Shown: positions 8,130 to 19,445, counted from the first letter of the stretch. The stretch is 64,000 nt of DNA from Oerskovia turbata (GCF_000718325.1 NZ_JOFV01000001.1:306605-370604); one strand, 5' to 3'. Numbers and translations are program-made. Notes: generated by a model from the letters alone, not told the origin.

Positions 8130-8312
8130 CCCTCGCGCGGAACGCCTAACCCTGTCACCGCGAGAGGAACACCACGACCCGCTGACAGGGACGGGGGACC
8201 CAAATTCGGGTACCGGCAACGGTGCCCTTGGGGTGAAGCCAGAAGGACCTCGGTCCTGACGGCCGGGTGATTCTCCCACCCGAACCCGACAGCTGACCTC
8301 GCAGGCGTCCAG
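8130..8312 (+). promoter_or_regulatory. Cyclic di-AMP riboswitch (ydaO/yuaA class)
   Basis: The leader carries the class landmarks in order: CGCCTAACCC (from about 8143), GGGGGACCCAAATT (about 8191-8206), CTTGGGGTGAAG, a GGCCGGGTG hairpin, and CCCGAACCCGACAGCTGACC just before the end. The closing stem can form between GGA-ACGCC (8139-8145) and GGCGTCC (8304-8310). The ribosome binding site AGGAGAGG (8311-8318) abuts the aptamer, so ligand binding could affect either read-through or translation of the NlpC/P60 gene. Known members precede cell-wall hydrolase and Rpf genes in actinobacteria and usually switch expression off at high c-di-AMP. Confidence 0.88.
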
Positions 8313-8324
8313 GAGAGGTAACTA

Positions 8325-9110
8325 GTGAACGCAGTGACGAACGGCGCACGCCATCGTGCAGCACGACGCCCGCTTTCCACCCTTGCTTCGGCGGCGACGG
8401 CTTCCTCCGTCGGCCGCCGCACCGCTGTCGTCGCTGCCTCGTCGGGACTCATCGTCTCGATGCTGGGCGGGACGGCTGCCAACGCAGCACCGGTCGAGCA
8501 GGACTCGACCAAGCTCAACACCGTCGACCTGAACGCGCTCACGGCCCAGGCCCGCGCCGCGCTCGAGTCCGCGCCGGCCGTCACGGTCGCCGCCGAGGCC
8601 GGCTTCGCGATCGAGAGCGCGGCCGTCGCCGTGACCCCCGCGCCGGAGCCCGTCGTCGAGCAGGTCGTCGAGACGCGCGCCACGCAGACCCCGTCGCGCT
8701 CCAACCAGCGCACCTCGACCGCCGCGAGCACCGCGACCACCGAGAAGGCCCCGGCCGTCCAGGTCCCGGCCTCGGCCGCCGGTTCCGCGATCGTCTCGAT
8801 CGCCACCCGCTACGTGGGCGTCCCCTACGTCTACGGCGGCACGTCGCCCGACGGCTTCGACTGCTCGGGCTTCACCCAGTACGTCTTTGCCCAGGCCGGC
8901 ATCAGCCTGCCGCGCACCTCGAGCGCTCAGGGTGGTGTCGGCACCAAGGTGTCGGCCGCCGACGCTCAGCCTGGTGACCTCATCTGGACGCCCGGCCACA
9001 TCTCGATCTACGCCGGCGACGGCATGCAGATCGACGCACCGCGCCCCGGCAAGACCATCCAGGTCCGCCAGATCTGGCAGTCGAACCCGACGTTCATCCG
9101 CGTCGCCTGA
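8325..9110 (+). CDS. Secreted NlpC/P60 peptidoglycan endopeptidase
   Basis: A 261-aa cell-wall hydrolase that should cut the D-Glu/meso-DAP bond, or its equivalent, in peptide stems outside the cell. A long twin-basic N-terminus and hydrophobic core end near NAAP (about 54). A low-complexity Ala/Thr/Glu linker (55-150) follows, then the NlpC/P60 domain (about 158-261). The catalytic Cys is C180 in FDCSGFTQYVF, and the His is H225 in WTPGHISIYAG. The GTG is preceded by AGGAGAGG. It is monocistronic, preceded by a c-di-AMP riboswitch and followed by a hairpin, so hydrolase output is tied to the turgor/cell-wall second messenger. Confidence 0.92.
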   Translation: MNAVTNGARHRAARRPLSTLASAATASSVGRRTAVVAASSGLIVSMLGGTAANAAPVEQDSTKLNTVDLNALTAQARAALESAPAVTVAAEAGFAIESAAVAVTPAPEPVVEQVVETRATQTPSRSNQRTSTAASTATTEKAPAVQVPASAAGSAIVSIATRYVGVPYVYGGTSPDGFDCSGFTQYVFAQAGISLPRTSSAQGGVGTKVSAADAQPGDLIWTPGHISIYAGDGMQIDAPRPGKTIQVRQIWQSNPTFIRVA

Positions 9111-9149
9111 GACCACCCGGGACAGCGGAAGACCTTCCGCCGACCGGCC

Positions 9150-9192
9150 GAGAACCCCGTCCGTCCGCCTCGTGCGGAAGTGCGGGGTTCTC
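9150..9192 (+). terminator. Terminator hairpin after the NlpC/P60 gene
   Basis: GAGAACCCCG (9150-9159) pairs with CGGGGTTCTC (9183-9192). The intervening 23 nt can form a second small hairpin. It lies 40 bp past the stop. Confidence 0.6.
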
Positions 9193-9296
9193 TGCGTCGG
9201 ACCCGCCCCCGGCGTGCGCGCGCCGGTGTGACTTTGCCAGTTCTTTCGATAGGTTTGTCTCAGGATGGACGTTTGCCCTCGGAAGGAGACGGAACC

Positions 9297-10247
9297 ATGA
9301 CCCGTGCGGAGATCGTGCTCGTCGGCGTCGACGGATCGACCCCCAGCCTGCACGCGCTGGACTGGGCGGCCGCGTACGCCCGCCAGGTCGGTTGGCCCCT
9401 GCACATCGTGTGCTCGTACTCCCTGCCGTCCTTCACCGCGGCCTCGCTCGACGGCGGCTACGCGGCCCTGGACGACACCGCGATCCAGGAAGGGGCCAAG
9501 GCGGTCCTCGCCGAGGCCACCCAGCGTGCCGAGGCGGCAGGTGTCACGACCACCGCTGCGATCGCCACCGGGGATGCCGCCGGAGTGCTCGTCGAGCTCT
9601 CGAAGGACTACGGCCTGGTTGTGGTCGGCACGCGAGGGCGCGGCGGTTTCACCGAGCGCCTCCTGGGCACGGTGTCGTCGGCACTGCCTGCCCACTCGAG
9701 GTGCCCCACGGTCGTCGTGCCGCTCAAGAGCGGACCCGACGACAGCGCGGAGCTCCCTCCCGTCGCCCCCCTGAAGCGGATCGTGGTCGGTGTCGACGGG
9801 TCACCGTCGGCCGACATCGCGCTGCGGCACGCGATCAAGCAGGCCCGGGCCTGGGGGGCCGAGCTCGTCGCCGTGGCGGGGGTCCCCGTGGGTGCGGGCG
9901 CAGGGCTCCTCGCGTGGCTGCCCGCCTCGATCGACCACCAGCAGGTGCTCGACGACATCACCGAGGGGCTCAACGTCATCGTGAACCGCCACGAGGCCGA
10001 GAACCCCGACGTGTCGATCAAGCGCATCGTGCTGGACGGCACCGGTGCCGAGCTGCTCACGGAGTTCTCCACCGCGTCCGACCTCATCGTCGTCGGGTCG
10101 CGGGGACGCGGCGGCTTCACCGGCCTGCTCCTCGGGTCGACGAGCCAGGCCGTGCTGCACCACTCTGCGTGCCCCGTGATGGTCGTGACCAAGCGGTGCG
10201 AGGAGGACAGGACGCCCGCGGCGGACGGCCAGGCATCGGCCGGCTGA
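9297..10247 (+). CDS. Tandem universal stress protein (two UspA domains)
   Basis: The 316-aa cytoplasmic protein consists of two Usp domains, about 1-150 and 158-305. Each keeps the nucleotide-binding loop: GTRGRGGFTERLLGTVSSAL in the first and GSRGRGGFTGLLLGSTSQAV in the second, with VVGVDGSPSAD opening domain 2. ATP binding is therefore expected. Such proteins are induced by hypoxia, starvation or stationary phase in actinobacteria; the exact role is not known. The ATG at 9297 follows GGAAGGAGAC; an upstream in-frame extension to 9180 is rejected for lack of a ribosome binding site. Confidence 0.93.
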   Translation: MTRAEIVLVGVDGSTPSLHALDWAAAYARQVGWPLHIVCSYSLPSFTAASLDGGYAALDDTAIQEGAKAVLAEATQRAEAAGVTTTAAIATGDAAGVLVELSKDYGLVVVGTRGRGGFTERLLGTVSSALPAHSRCPTVVVPLKSGPDDSAELPPVAPLKRIVVGVDGSPSADIALRHAIKQARAWGAELVAVAGVPVGAGAGLLAWLPASIDHQQVLDDITEGLNVIVNRHEAENPDVSIKRIVLDGTGAELLTEFSTASDLIVVGSRGRGGFTGLLLGSTSQAVLHHSACPVMVVTKRCEEDRTPAADGQASAG

Positions 10248-10258
10248 GGGCTCTTTCG

Positions 10259-10310
10259 CGACCTGTCAGAGCGGGCGTGACCCCACGGTCACGCCCGCTC
10301 TGACAGGTCG
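10259..10310. terminator. Perfect 24-bp inverted repeat between convergent genes (diverged family-1 palindrome)
   Basis: The arms at 10259-10282 and 10287-10310 are fully complementary with a 4-nt loop. The core CTGTCAGAGCGGGCGTG resembles the TGTCAGAACGAGCGTG stem repeated elsewhere in the window. It lies between the stops of the stress-protein gene and the ABC permease gene and should end both transcripts. Confidence 0.75.
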
Positions 10311-10335
10311 GAGCCATGAGGCCCCGGTCACGGGC

Positions 10336-11178
10336 TCAGTTGCGCGTCCGGTACAGGTGCATCGTGATCGGCGCGAAGATCGCCGTCAGCACGACCGAGG
10401 CCAGCAGGACCCACGCGATCTGGTCGAACGTCGCGGTGCCGGCCATGAGGGCCCGCACCGCCGTGGCCAGGTGGCTCACCGGGTTGATCTCGGCCCAGGC
10501 CTTGAGTCCTGAGGGCATCGTGTCGGGGTTCACGAAGATGTTCGACGCGAACGTCAACGGCATGAGGACCAGCATCGAGACACCCATCACGGCGTTGGGC
10601 GTGCGCATGACGAGGCCCAGGATCGTGAAGATCCAGCTGATCGCGAACGCGAAGACCAGCAGCAGCGCCACGGCCAGCAGGACGCCGACCACGCCGCCGT
10701 CGGGCCGGAAACCGATCGCGATACCCAGCCCGACCGTGATCGCCGACGCGATCGTGTAACGGACCGTGTCGCCCAGGAGCGCCCCGACGATCGGGGCCGG
10801 ACGCCAGATGGGCAGCGAGCGGAACCGGTCGAACACGCCCTTGGTGATGTCGGTGTTGAGCGTGAAGCCCGTGTACACCGTGATGATCAGGACCGTCTGC
10901 ACCAGGATGCCGGGCAGCAGGTACTGCAGGTACGTCTCCGGGTCCCCGGCGATCGCGCCGCCGAACAGGTACGTGAACATGAGCGTGAAGATGACCGGCG
11001 TCAGGGTGACGTCGAACAGCTGCTCCGGCACGTGCTTGATCTTGAGCAGCGCACGCCACGCGAACGTCAGGGTGTTCGCGAGCGGCGAGGGCCGCGTCGG
11101 GTGCTGGTCGATCGCGATCGCCGCGCGCAGGACCTGCGCCTCCGGGGTCGTGATCACCTCGGTCTGGGTCGCGGCCAT
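10336..11178 (-). CDS. ABC-2 type exporter permease (DrrB-like)
   Basis: A 280-aa membrane protein with six predicted helices. The segments FDVTLTPVIFTLMFTYLFGG, LLPGILVQTVLIITVYTGF, GVFDRFRSLPIWRPAPIVGA and the C-terminal NPVSHLATAVRALMAG are typical of the DrrB/ABC2_membrane family of drug and polyketide exporters. Its ATG overlaps the TGA of the ATPase gene by one base (TGATG), so the pair is co-translated and should form an ATPase2-permease2 exporter. The substrate is unknown; no biosynthetic cluster lies nearby, so intrinsic drug efflux is a reasonable guess. Confidence 0.92.
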   Translation of the reverse strand: MAATQTEVITTPEAQVLRAAIAIDQHPTRPSPLANTLTFAWRALLKIKHVPEQLFDVTLTPVIFTLMFTYLFGGAIAGDPETYLQYLLPGILVQTVLIITVYTGFTLNTDITKGVFDRFRSLPIWRPAPIVGALLGDTVRYTIASAITVGLGIAIGFRPDGGVVGVLLAVALLLVFAFAISWIFTILGLVMRTPNAVMGVSMLVLMPLTFASNIFVNPDTMPSGLKAWAEINPVSHLATAVRALMAGTATFDQIAWVLLASVVLTAIFAPITMHLYRTRN

Positions 11179-12197
11179 CAGGCCACCTCCTCGTGGTCGC
11201 TCTGCTTGCGGTCGCTCTGCTGGTGGCCGTTCTGCTCGTCCTCGTCGGCCGGCTGGCCCGTGAGCGCCAGGAACACCTCGTCGAGGCTCGGCTGCCCCAG
11301 CGTGAACTCGGGCACCGCGATCCCTGCCTCGGCGAGGGCCGGCAGGAGCTGTGCCGCGAGGTCCGCGCCGTCGTCGGGCACGCGGGCGGAGAACGCGTAC
11401 GGGTCCTGCGCGAGCACGACCTCCGCGCCGAGCACCCGCTCGACGATCTCCGCGGCCCGGCCGCGGTCGCCCGACGAGGCGAGCCGCAGGGACACCGAGC
11501 CCTCGCCGACCGAGCGCTTGAGCTCGGTCGCGGTGCCCTCGGCGATGACCTTGCCGTGGTCGATCACCGCGATGCGGTCAGCGAGCTGGTCGGCCTCCTC
11601 GAGGTACTGGGTCGTGAGCAGGACGGTCGCGCCGTCGGCCACGAGGACGCGGACGATGTCCCACACCTGGTTGCGGCTGCGGGGGTCGAGCCCGGTCGTG
11701 GGCTCGTCGAGGAACAGCACGCGCGGGCTCATGACGAGGCTCGCGGCGAGGTCGATGCGGCGGCGCATGCCGCCCGAGTACGTCTTGACGGGCCGGTTCG
11801 CGGCCTCCGCGATCCCGAAGGCCTCCATGAGGTCCAGGGCGCGCCGCTTCGCCGCGAGCGTCGAGAAGCCGTACAGGCGCGCGATGACGACGAGGTTCTC
11901 GGCGCCCGTGAGGTCCTCGTCGACCGACGCGTACTGGCCTGTGAGACCCACGAGCGAGCGGACGGCGTCGGGCTGGGTGAGGACGTCGTGGCCCAGGACG
12001 TGGGCGGTCCCGGCGTCGGGGCGCAGGAGCGTCGTGAGCATGCGGACGGCGGTGGTCTTGCCCGCGCCGTTGGGGCCCAGGACGCCGTAGACGGTGCCGG
12101 TCGGGACGGCGAGATCGATCCCGTCGACGGCCCGGGTCTCCTTGAAGTGCTTCACGAGGCCGTGGGCCTCGATCGCGAGGTCTGGTGCGCTGGTCAT
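11178..12197 (-). CDS. ABC exporter ATP-binding protein (DrrA-like)
   Basis: The 339-aa ATPase drives the adjacent permease. It has Walker [10 protein letters not shown] (41-49), the Q-loop region [16 protein letters not shown], signature SGGM (141-144) and Walker B LFLDEP (161-166) with [10 protein letters not shown] DrrA-type C-terminal domain of about 100 residues ends in [17 protein letters not shown], the conserved DrrA tail that helps assemble the complex with DrrB. The last 25 residues are very hydrophilic. It is the first gene of a two-gene minus-strand operon. Confidence 0.93.
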   Translation of the reverse strand: MTSAPDLAIEAHGLVKHFKETRAVDGIDLAVPTGTVYGVLGPNGAGKTTAVRMLTTLLRPDAGTAHVLGHDVLTQPDAVRSLVGLTGQYASVDEDLTGAENLVVIARLYGFSTLAAKRRALDLMEAFGIAEAANRPVKTYSGGMRRRIDLAASLVMSPRVLFLDEPTTGLDPRSRNQVWDIVRVLVADGATVLLTTQYLEEADQLADRIAVIDHGKVIAEGTATELKRSVGEGSVSLRLASSGDRGRAAEIVERVLGAEVVLAQDPYAFSARVPDDGADLAAQLLPALAEAGIAVPEFTLGQPSLDEVFLALTGQPADEDEQNGHQQSDRKQSDHEEVA

Positions 12198-12307
12198 GCG
12201 TGCTCCCTGTGTCGTGGGTGGTGCACGGGTCTGTCCAGTGTTCGACCGTCCGGGGCGTGCGAACTCATCGGTGCTGCGGGCGGTCGGGCGAGACCTCCAT
12301 CATGCGA

Positions 12308-12348
12308 CGACGGGCGGCCGCGGACCAGGGGTCCGTGGCCGCCCGTCG
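12308..12348 (-). terminator. GC-rich hairpin, second of a pair behind the aminotransferase gene
   Basis: Arms 12308-12325 and 12331-12348 are 18 bp long with a single G-U pair and a 5-nt loop. Together with the palindrome at 12358-12403 it makes a double terminator downstream of the minus-strand gene ending at 12418. Confidence 0.6.
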
Positions 12349-12357
12349 GGCGCTGCA

Positions 12358-12403
12358 CGTGTCAGAACGAGCGTGGGCCAGAGGTCACGCTCGTTCTGAC
12401 ACG
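12358..12403 (-). repeat. Dispersed palindrome family 1, copy B (probable terminator)
   Basis: CGTGTCAGAACGAGCGTG (12358-12375) is a perfect 18-bp match to its complement at 12386-12403, with loop GGCCAGAGGT. Close copies occur at 28289-28330 and 55155-55196. It lies 15 bp past the aminotransferase stop. Confidence 0.8.
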
Positions 12404-12417
12404 TTCGGGGCGCTGGC

Positions 12418-14967
<2,550 letters not shown>

Positions 14968-14971
<4 letters not shown>

Positions 14972-15918
14972 GAGCGGATCTCCAGCGTGCAGCACTTGGC
15001 GCCGCCGCCGCCGCGCAGGAGCTCGGACGTGTCGACCGCGACCGTCTCGTAGCCGCGCTCGGCGAGGGCGCCCGCGAAGTGGGTCGCGGCCGGGGCGTGG
15101 ACGACGTGCCGCCCGTCGCTCACCGCGTTGAGGCCGAGCACCAGGGCGTCGGCCTCGGTCGCGTGGTGCGCGTCGGGGAACCGCTCGGCCAGGATCTCCT
15201 GGGACGCGGGCGAGAAGGCCGGTGGGTAGTACGCGAGGTCCACGGGCACGTCGACCGCGGCGTGCGCCGTGCCGGGGTGCGGCGGGTCGAGGGGGTGCGC
15301 GGCGCCGTCGGGCAGGGGGGTGAGGAACGGCGGCGGCGTGCCACCCGACACGACGCGCGGCGCGCCCTCGCCGCCGCGTAGCACGACGAGCGCCGTGTCG
15401 AGGTGGTAGAAGCGCGGGTCCACGAGCTCGAGCGTGACGACCTCGCGACCCCACAGGTCCGCCGCCTCCTGGTGCGCGCTGCGCTCGGTGCGGAAACCGG
15501 TCCCGGCCAGGACGACGTCGCCCGCGACGAGGAGGTCGCCCTCGCCCTCGTTGACGTGGTCGGCCGAGTGGGTGACGTACCCGCGGTCGGCGAACCACTT
15601 GAGGTAGGCCGGGCCCTCGGGCGCCCGCTCGGGGTGGCGGAACAGGGCTGAGTACACCAGGCCGTCGACGACGGTCGCGCCGTTGGCCGCGTAGACCATG
15701 TCGGGCAGGCCGGGGTCGGGGGCGATCTGTTCGACGCGGTGCCCGAGGTCGAGGTAGACGTCGCGCAGCCGCTCCCACTGGGCGACGGCGAGCGCGGTGT
15801 CGACCGGGCGGGCGCGGTCCATCCACGGGTTGATCTCGTAGCTGACCGTGAAGTACGTGGGGCGGCACATCAGGTAGTGCCGGGGGACCGGTGCGGTGGC
15901 CGGGGTGCTGGTCGTCAT
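14968..15918 (-). CDS. ddaH: Dimethylarginine dimethylaminohydrolase (DdaH)
   Basis: Predicted guanidino-group hydrolase of 316 aa that converts methylated arginine (or a related arginine derivative) to citrulline plus an amine. It shows the five-bladed amidinotransferase pattern: CRPTYFTVSYEINPWM near the start, AANGATVVDGLV, EGEGDLL, HLDTALVVL (catalytic His region) and the nucleophile cysteine near the C-terminus in GGGGAKCCTLEIRS (C309 probable). The ATG at 15918 is chosen over one at 15984 because the domain begins right after it and AGAGG lies upstream. Pairing with rocD is common in actinobacteria and suggests arginine salvage. True arginine deiminase activity cannot be excluded. Confidence 0.86.
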
Positions 15919-16319
15919 CTGCGCCTCTGTCTGGTCCGGAGCGGGCGTGGGACGTGCGACGGTGCGGGGTGTGCGTCGTTGCACGGTGACTGCTGGGTGA
16001 CTGCTGAGTGACCGACGGCACCCGTGGTGCGAGCGCCGCGGGGCCTTCCCGTCACTGTACGACCTGGACGGTTCTCGGGAGGGCTACGCAACCCGATCGA
16101 GATCCGAGGGTTGACTATCGATACGTCAACGATATATCTTTAACGCATCGATGTGGAGAGTGCGGCACAGGCCGCCCAGCGTCGACGACCCGGATGCGAG
16201 ACCGAGGACCCGTCGGAGGACCGACGGGAACCCGCCCGCACCCGCCACCCGAGCCCATCGCTCGGCACGCCCCTGCGGAGGGGCACCCACAGACACACGG
16301 ACTCGTCAGGAGACACCCC
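15919..16319. other. 400-bp divergent control region between ddaH and padR
   Basis: The left part carries ddaH leader sequence. The middle (16100-16150) is a local AT-rich island with the padR promoter. The 180 bp between that promoter and the padR ATG is an untranslated leader with no convincing coding sequence. Confidence 0.5.
16111..16138 (+). promoter_or_regulatory. Sigma70-like promoter of the PadR gene
   Basis: TTGACT (16111-16116) and TATATC (16133-16138) are separated by 16 nt in an AT-rich block. The block has repeated TATCGAT/CGATATAT words that could bind a dimeric regulator such as PadR itself. Confidence 0.6.
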
Positions 16320-17069
16320 ATGCGTACCCCCCACCAGCACCCAGACCCTTCCCGCCCGCCCCGCGACCGCTCCGGCCGCGCAGGCGCCTTCGATCCCTTC
16401 GGGGGCCGACCCCGTCGCCGACGCGACGACTTCCCCCAGCCCGAGGGCTTCGGGTCCGACATCGGGGGCGACTTCCCCGGCGGTCCGCGCGGCGGCCGTG
16501 TCGGTGGACCTGACGGCGGCCCCCGCGGTCGTGGACACCGTGGCCCCGGTGGCCGTGTTCCCGGTGGCCGTGGACCGGGCGGTCGTGCCGGGCGCGGCGA
16601 CGTCCGCGCCGCGATCCTGCTCCTCCTCGCCGAGGAGCCCATGCACGGCTACCAGGTCATCCAGGAGATCGGCGAGCGCACCTCGGGGACGTGGCGCCCG
16701 AGCCCCGGCGCGATCTACCCCGCGCTGAGCCTGCTCGAGGACGAGGGCCTCGTGACCATCACGGCCGAGGGTGGGCGCAAGCTCGCGAGCCTCACCGACG
16801 ACGGCCGCACCTACGTGACCGAGCACGCCGACGAGCTCGGCACGCCCTGGCAGGATGCGGCCGACGGCGGGGTCCGCCCGGCCCGTCAGCTCCGCGGGGC
16901 GCTCCAGCAGGTCGCCGAGGCGCTCCGGCAGGTCGCCCGGTCCGGCTCGGACGAGCAGACGGCCCAGGCCGTGGCGCTCCTCGAACGCACGCGGCGCGAG
17001 CTCTACCTGATCCTCGCGGGCCCGGCCGAGACGCCGGACGCCGAGGAGCCCCCGTCCCCGGAGGCCTGA
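16320..17069 (+). CDS. PadR family transcriptional regulator with Gly/Arg-rich N-terminus
   Basis: A 249-aa protein. Residues 1-95 are disordered and rich in Gly, Arg, Pro and Asp (repeated GGPRGGR/GRGHRGPGG words). The PadR winged helix (about 97-175) reads AAILLLLAEEPMHGYQVIQE, then SPGAIYPALSLLEDEGLVT. A C-terminal helical region (190-235) resembles the PadR dimerisation helix. PadR proteins repress detoxification or transporter genes, usually including their own. The ATG follows TCAGGAGACA. The basic glycine-rich arm could add non-specific DNA or RNA contacts; that is inference. Confidence 0.85.
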   Translation: MRTPHQHPDPSRPPRDRSGRAGAFDPFGGRPRRRRDDFPQPEGFGSDIGGDFPGGPRGGRVGGPDGGPRGRGHRGPGGRVPGGRGPGGRAGRGDVRAAILLLLAEEPMHGYQVIQEIGERTSGTWRPSPGAIYPALSLLEDEGLVTITAEGGRKLASLTDDGRTYVTEHADELGTPWQDAADGGVRPARQLRGALQQVAEALRQVARSGSDEQTAQAVALLERTRRELYLILAGPAETPDAEEPPSPEA

Positions 17070-17075
17070 CCCCAC

Positions 17076-17163
17076 GGTGCCGAACATGCGGTTGGCGTCG
17101 GAATTCCGTCGGATTTCGACGCCAACCGCATGTTCGTCGAACGCCAACCGCATGTTCGGCACC
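17076..17163. repeat. Three-armed palindrome (family 2), copy 1
   Basis: The left arm (17076-17099, core GAACATGCGGTTGGCGTC) is complementary to an inner right arm (17118-17136) and again to an outer right arm (17142-17163). Two alternative hairpins, about 19 and 22 bp, are therefore possible. It lies in the 114-bp gap between the convergent padR and SRPBCC genes, and a second copy is at 52245-52328. A bidirectional terminator role is plausible. Confidence 0.8.
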
Positions 17164-17183
17164 GGGGTGCCGGGCACCGGGGC

Positions 17184-17777
17184 TCAGCCCCGGGCCACCA
17201 TCGTGTCCAGACGGCGCAGCGACAGCCGGATCATGAGGTCCAGCACGCGGGCTGCGAACGGGGCCGTCACGGCCCGGGGCAGCGGGCCCGCGAGGTACAC
17301 GTCCTCCCACCAGGTCACGGCGCACCGCGCGACGGGCTCGTGCGCTGCCGCGGCGGGCAGGTGGTGACCGGCGAGGGGGACGACGACGATCCCCGCCTCC
17401 CCGAGCAGCGCCGGCCCGAGCTTCAGGTACGTCGCGCGACCCGCCCGCCCCTCGCCACCGGGGGGCTCCCACCGCGTGATCCGCATCCGGTCGGGGAAGC
17501 CCGGCGCGCCCTGCGGGGCGAACGGTCCCGAGACCATCGTGAACTCGGCGCCGACGCCCGGACGCCAGGCGGTCGCGGGCACCGGCGACCCCTCGGGACC
17601 GTGGAAGACGCCCCGGCTGAGCGGCACCCACCGCGGGTGGGTCCGGACGTCCGCGACGAGCGCGAACGCACGCTCGGCGCCGAGCGGGAGCACGTGCGTG
17701 AGCTCGACGCGGTGCGGCCCGGCCGTGCGACCGTCCGCCGGTTCCCCGGACGCCACGGACCGGTCCCCAGACGTCAC
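17184..17777 (-). CDS. SRPBCC-fold protein (polyketide cyclase/START-like)
   Basis: A 197-aa protein with a helix-grip fold: [28 protein letters not shown] at the start, [11 protein letters not shown] and ITRWEPP in the middle, [13 protein letters not shown], and a C-terminal amphipathic helix [18 protein letters not shown]. Such proteins bind hydrophobic ligands in a deep cavity; no ligand can be named. The GTG at 17777 overlaps the stop of the upstream EcsC-like gene (GTGA), so the two are co-translated. The long upstream extension of this frame overlaps that gene and is rejected. Confidence 0.78.
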   Translation of the reverse strand: MTSGDRSVASGEPADGRTAGPHRVELTHVLPLGAERAFALVADVRTHPRWVPLSRGVFHGPEGSPVPATAWRPGVGAEFTMVSGPFAPQGAPGFPDRMRITRWEPPGGEGRAGRATYLKLGPALLGEAGIVVVPLAGHHLPAAAAHEPVARCAVTWWEDVYLAGPLPRAVTAPFAARVLDLMIRLSLRRLDTMVARG

Positions 17778-18808
17778 GAGGCCCTCCCGGGTCGGCGCCA
17801 CCGCACGGACCGGAGGCCGCGCGGCGTGCCGTCCGTCCCCGCCGGGCCTCCGTCCGCACCGCGGGCCCGCCGTGCGGCTTCTCGTTCGGCGGCCTCGTCG
17901 ACCGCCCCCGGTCCCGCACCGGGTACCGGGGCGTCGACGATGCCGAGCCGGTCGGCAGGTGCGGGGACGAGCAGCGGGGGAGCGGCGCCGTCGGGCACCT
18001 CCACGACCTCCAGCACCGGGCGGAACGCCTGGGGCGGCGGACCGAACGCCCGCCGCGTCTGGCTGATCACGGTCTTGCCGAGCGCGCGGGACCCAGCGAC
18101 CCCCACGACCGCGCCCACACCGAACGGCACGAGGCGCCCGATCGCGAGCCCCCCGTGCTTGACCATCTGGGTGCGCAGGAACTTGTTCGTCAGGGCCTTG
18201 TTGACCTGCTTGAGCGTGCTCGACGGCATGCTCGTCATGAGGACCTTGCCCCACGCCATGGCGGACCCGCCGACGGCCTTCTCGACCTGTTGCGAGCCCT
18301 TGTCCCCGAGGACCGACGCGAGGAGGAGGGCGCGGCGGCGAGCGGCGTCGTCGACCTCGAAGCCGTACACGTCCGCGACCGCGAGCGAGAACGCGGCCGA
18401 CGACCCGAAGTACGTCGCGACGTCGCTCGCCGTCAGCGCGATGCCCACGCCCGTGCCGACCGCCGGGAAGGCCGCTGCCGCCCCCACCGCGCCCCCGGCC
18501 GTGCCGATGACCATGAGGTACTCGCGCTCGAGGATGCCGATGATCTGCGCGGGCGACGCGTGCGGGTTGCGGCGGCGCAGCCCGTCGACGTGCGCGTGGA
18601 TGACCGACGACGGGATGGTGACGGCCTTGTCGAGCGCGGCGTCGAGCAGGGGCGTGCTGCGCAGGTCGCCCCAGTCGTCGGCCGGCGCCCCCTCGGGGGC
18701 GTCCTGGACCGCCGTCAGGTGCGAGTGCGGCTGCGGCGCCGGTCGTACGCTGTCCGACGTTCCCCAGACGGCCATCTGGGCGTCGGTGTCCTTCTTCTTG
18801 CGACCCAT
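17774..18808 (-). CDS. EcsC-like protein with Gly/Ala-rich membrane-associating core
   Basis: A 344-aa protein. After a charged start (MGRKKKDTD) comes a helical region, then a Gly/Ala-rich amphipathic core ([20 protein letters not shown], then [14 protein letters not shown]) and a second Gly-rich segment ([20 protein letters not shown]). This layout resembles EcsC-family proteins, whose function is poorly understood; the assignment is by pattern only. The C-terminal 60 residues are Pro/Ala/Arg-rich. The ATG at 18808 has AGGAGGGAG upstream. It is coupled to the SRPBCC gene by a GTGA overlap. Confidence 0.62.
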   Translation of the reverse strand: MGRKKKDTDAQMAVWGTSDSVRPAPQPHSHLTAVQDAPEGAPADDWGDLRSTPLLDAALDKAVTIPSSVIHAHVDGLRRRNPHASPAQIIGILEREYLMVIGTAGGAVGAAAAFPAVGTGVGIALTASDVATYFGSSAAFSLAVADVYGFEVDDAARRRALLLASVLGDKGSQQVEKAVGGSAMAWGKVLMTSMPSSTLKQVNKALTNKFLRTQMVKHGGLAIGRLVPFGVGAVVGVAGSRALGKTVISQTRRAFGPPPQAFRPVLEVVEVPDGAAPPLLVPAPADRLGIVDAPVPGAGPGAVDEAAEREAARRARGADGGPAGTDGTPRGLRSVRWRRPGRAS

Positions 18809-18872
18809 CGGACGACTCCCTCCTGTGGCTCCTGGCGACCCCGCGACCCGTGGTCGCACGATCAGGCGGCGA

Positions 18873-19349
18873 TCACTCGCCGACCGCACCCACGACCGGG
18901 CCGAAGGTGTGCTCCACTGTCGCACCGTTCCTGACCGTTCGCCCCACGGTGCACGTGGTCTCGATCGCGCGGTCCGCGACCTTGAGGAGACGCTCGCGCG
19001 CGTCGTCCTCGAGGCCCGTCAGGTCGATCTCGAAGTGCTCCGTGATGGCCGTGTAGCGGTCCTCGGCCATGTCCTTGGCGCCGTCGACGCGGATCGTCAC
19101 CTCGTAGTCGTCGCCCAGGCGGCGTGCGAACGGCGCGTCGCTGCTCATGCCCGCGCACGCGGCCAGCGCGATCTTGAGGAGCTCGCCCGGGGTGAAGACC
19201 GCGCCCGCGCTCGCGGGGCCGATCGACACGCTCGCGCCGCGCGCGGAGAAGCCGGTGTAGGTGCGGGTGCCGGTGCGCTCGACCCACAGGGCGTCCGTGG
19301 GGGACGGCGACGACGCGGGGATCTCTTCGGCGGCTGTGGGGTTCGTCAT
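18873..19349 (-). CDS. OsmC family peroxiredoxin-like protein
   Basis: A 158-aa cytoplasmic protein of the OsmC/Ohr superfamily, which reduces organic hydroperoxides through two cysteines. The first active-site cysteine is in [11 protein letters not shown] and the second in [14 protein letters not shown], followed by GATVEHTF. The central beta sheet reads [20 protein letters not shown]. It lies closer to the OsmC/YhfA branch than to Ohr. The ATG at 19349 is the first after an upstream non-coding stretch. It is divergent from thyA over a 108-bp shared promoter region. Confidence 0.85.
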   Translation of the reverse strand: MTNPTAAEEIPASSPSPTDALWVERTGTRTYTGFSARGASVSIGPASAGAVFTPGELLKIALAACAGMSSDAPFARRLGDDYEVTIRVDGAKDMAEDRYTAITEHFEIDLTGLEDDARERLLKVADRAIETTCTVGRTVRNGATVEHTFGPVVGAVGE

Positions 19350-19445
19350 GCTGCTGATCCTCCCATCCTCGGGGTGGTGCCGATCCGGGTGTTCGGACCG
19401 CAGGACGCCCGGTGGTCCGGAGCGCGCTGCGGTGATCGCTTTGCC

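Noticed and set aside
14972-16021. Upstream extension of the rocD frame giving a 775-aa protein
   Set aside because: The extension is a shadow of ddaH in another frame; the GTG overlapping the ddaH stop is the natural start.
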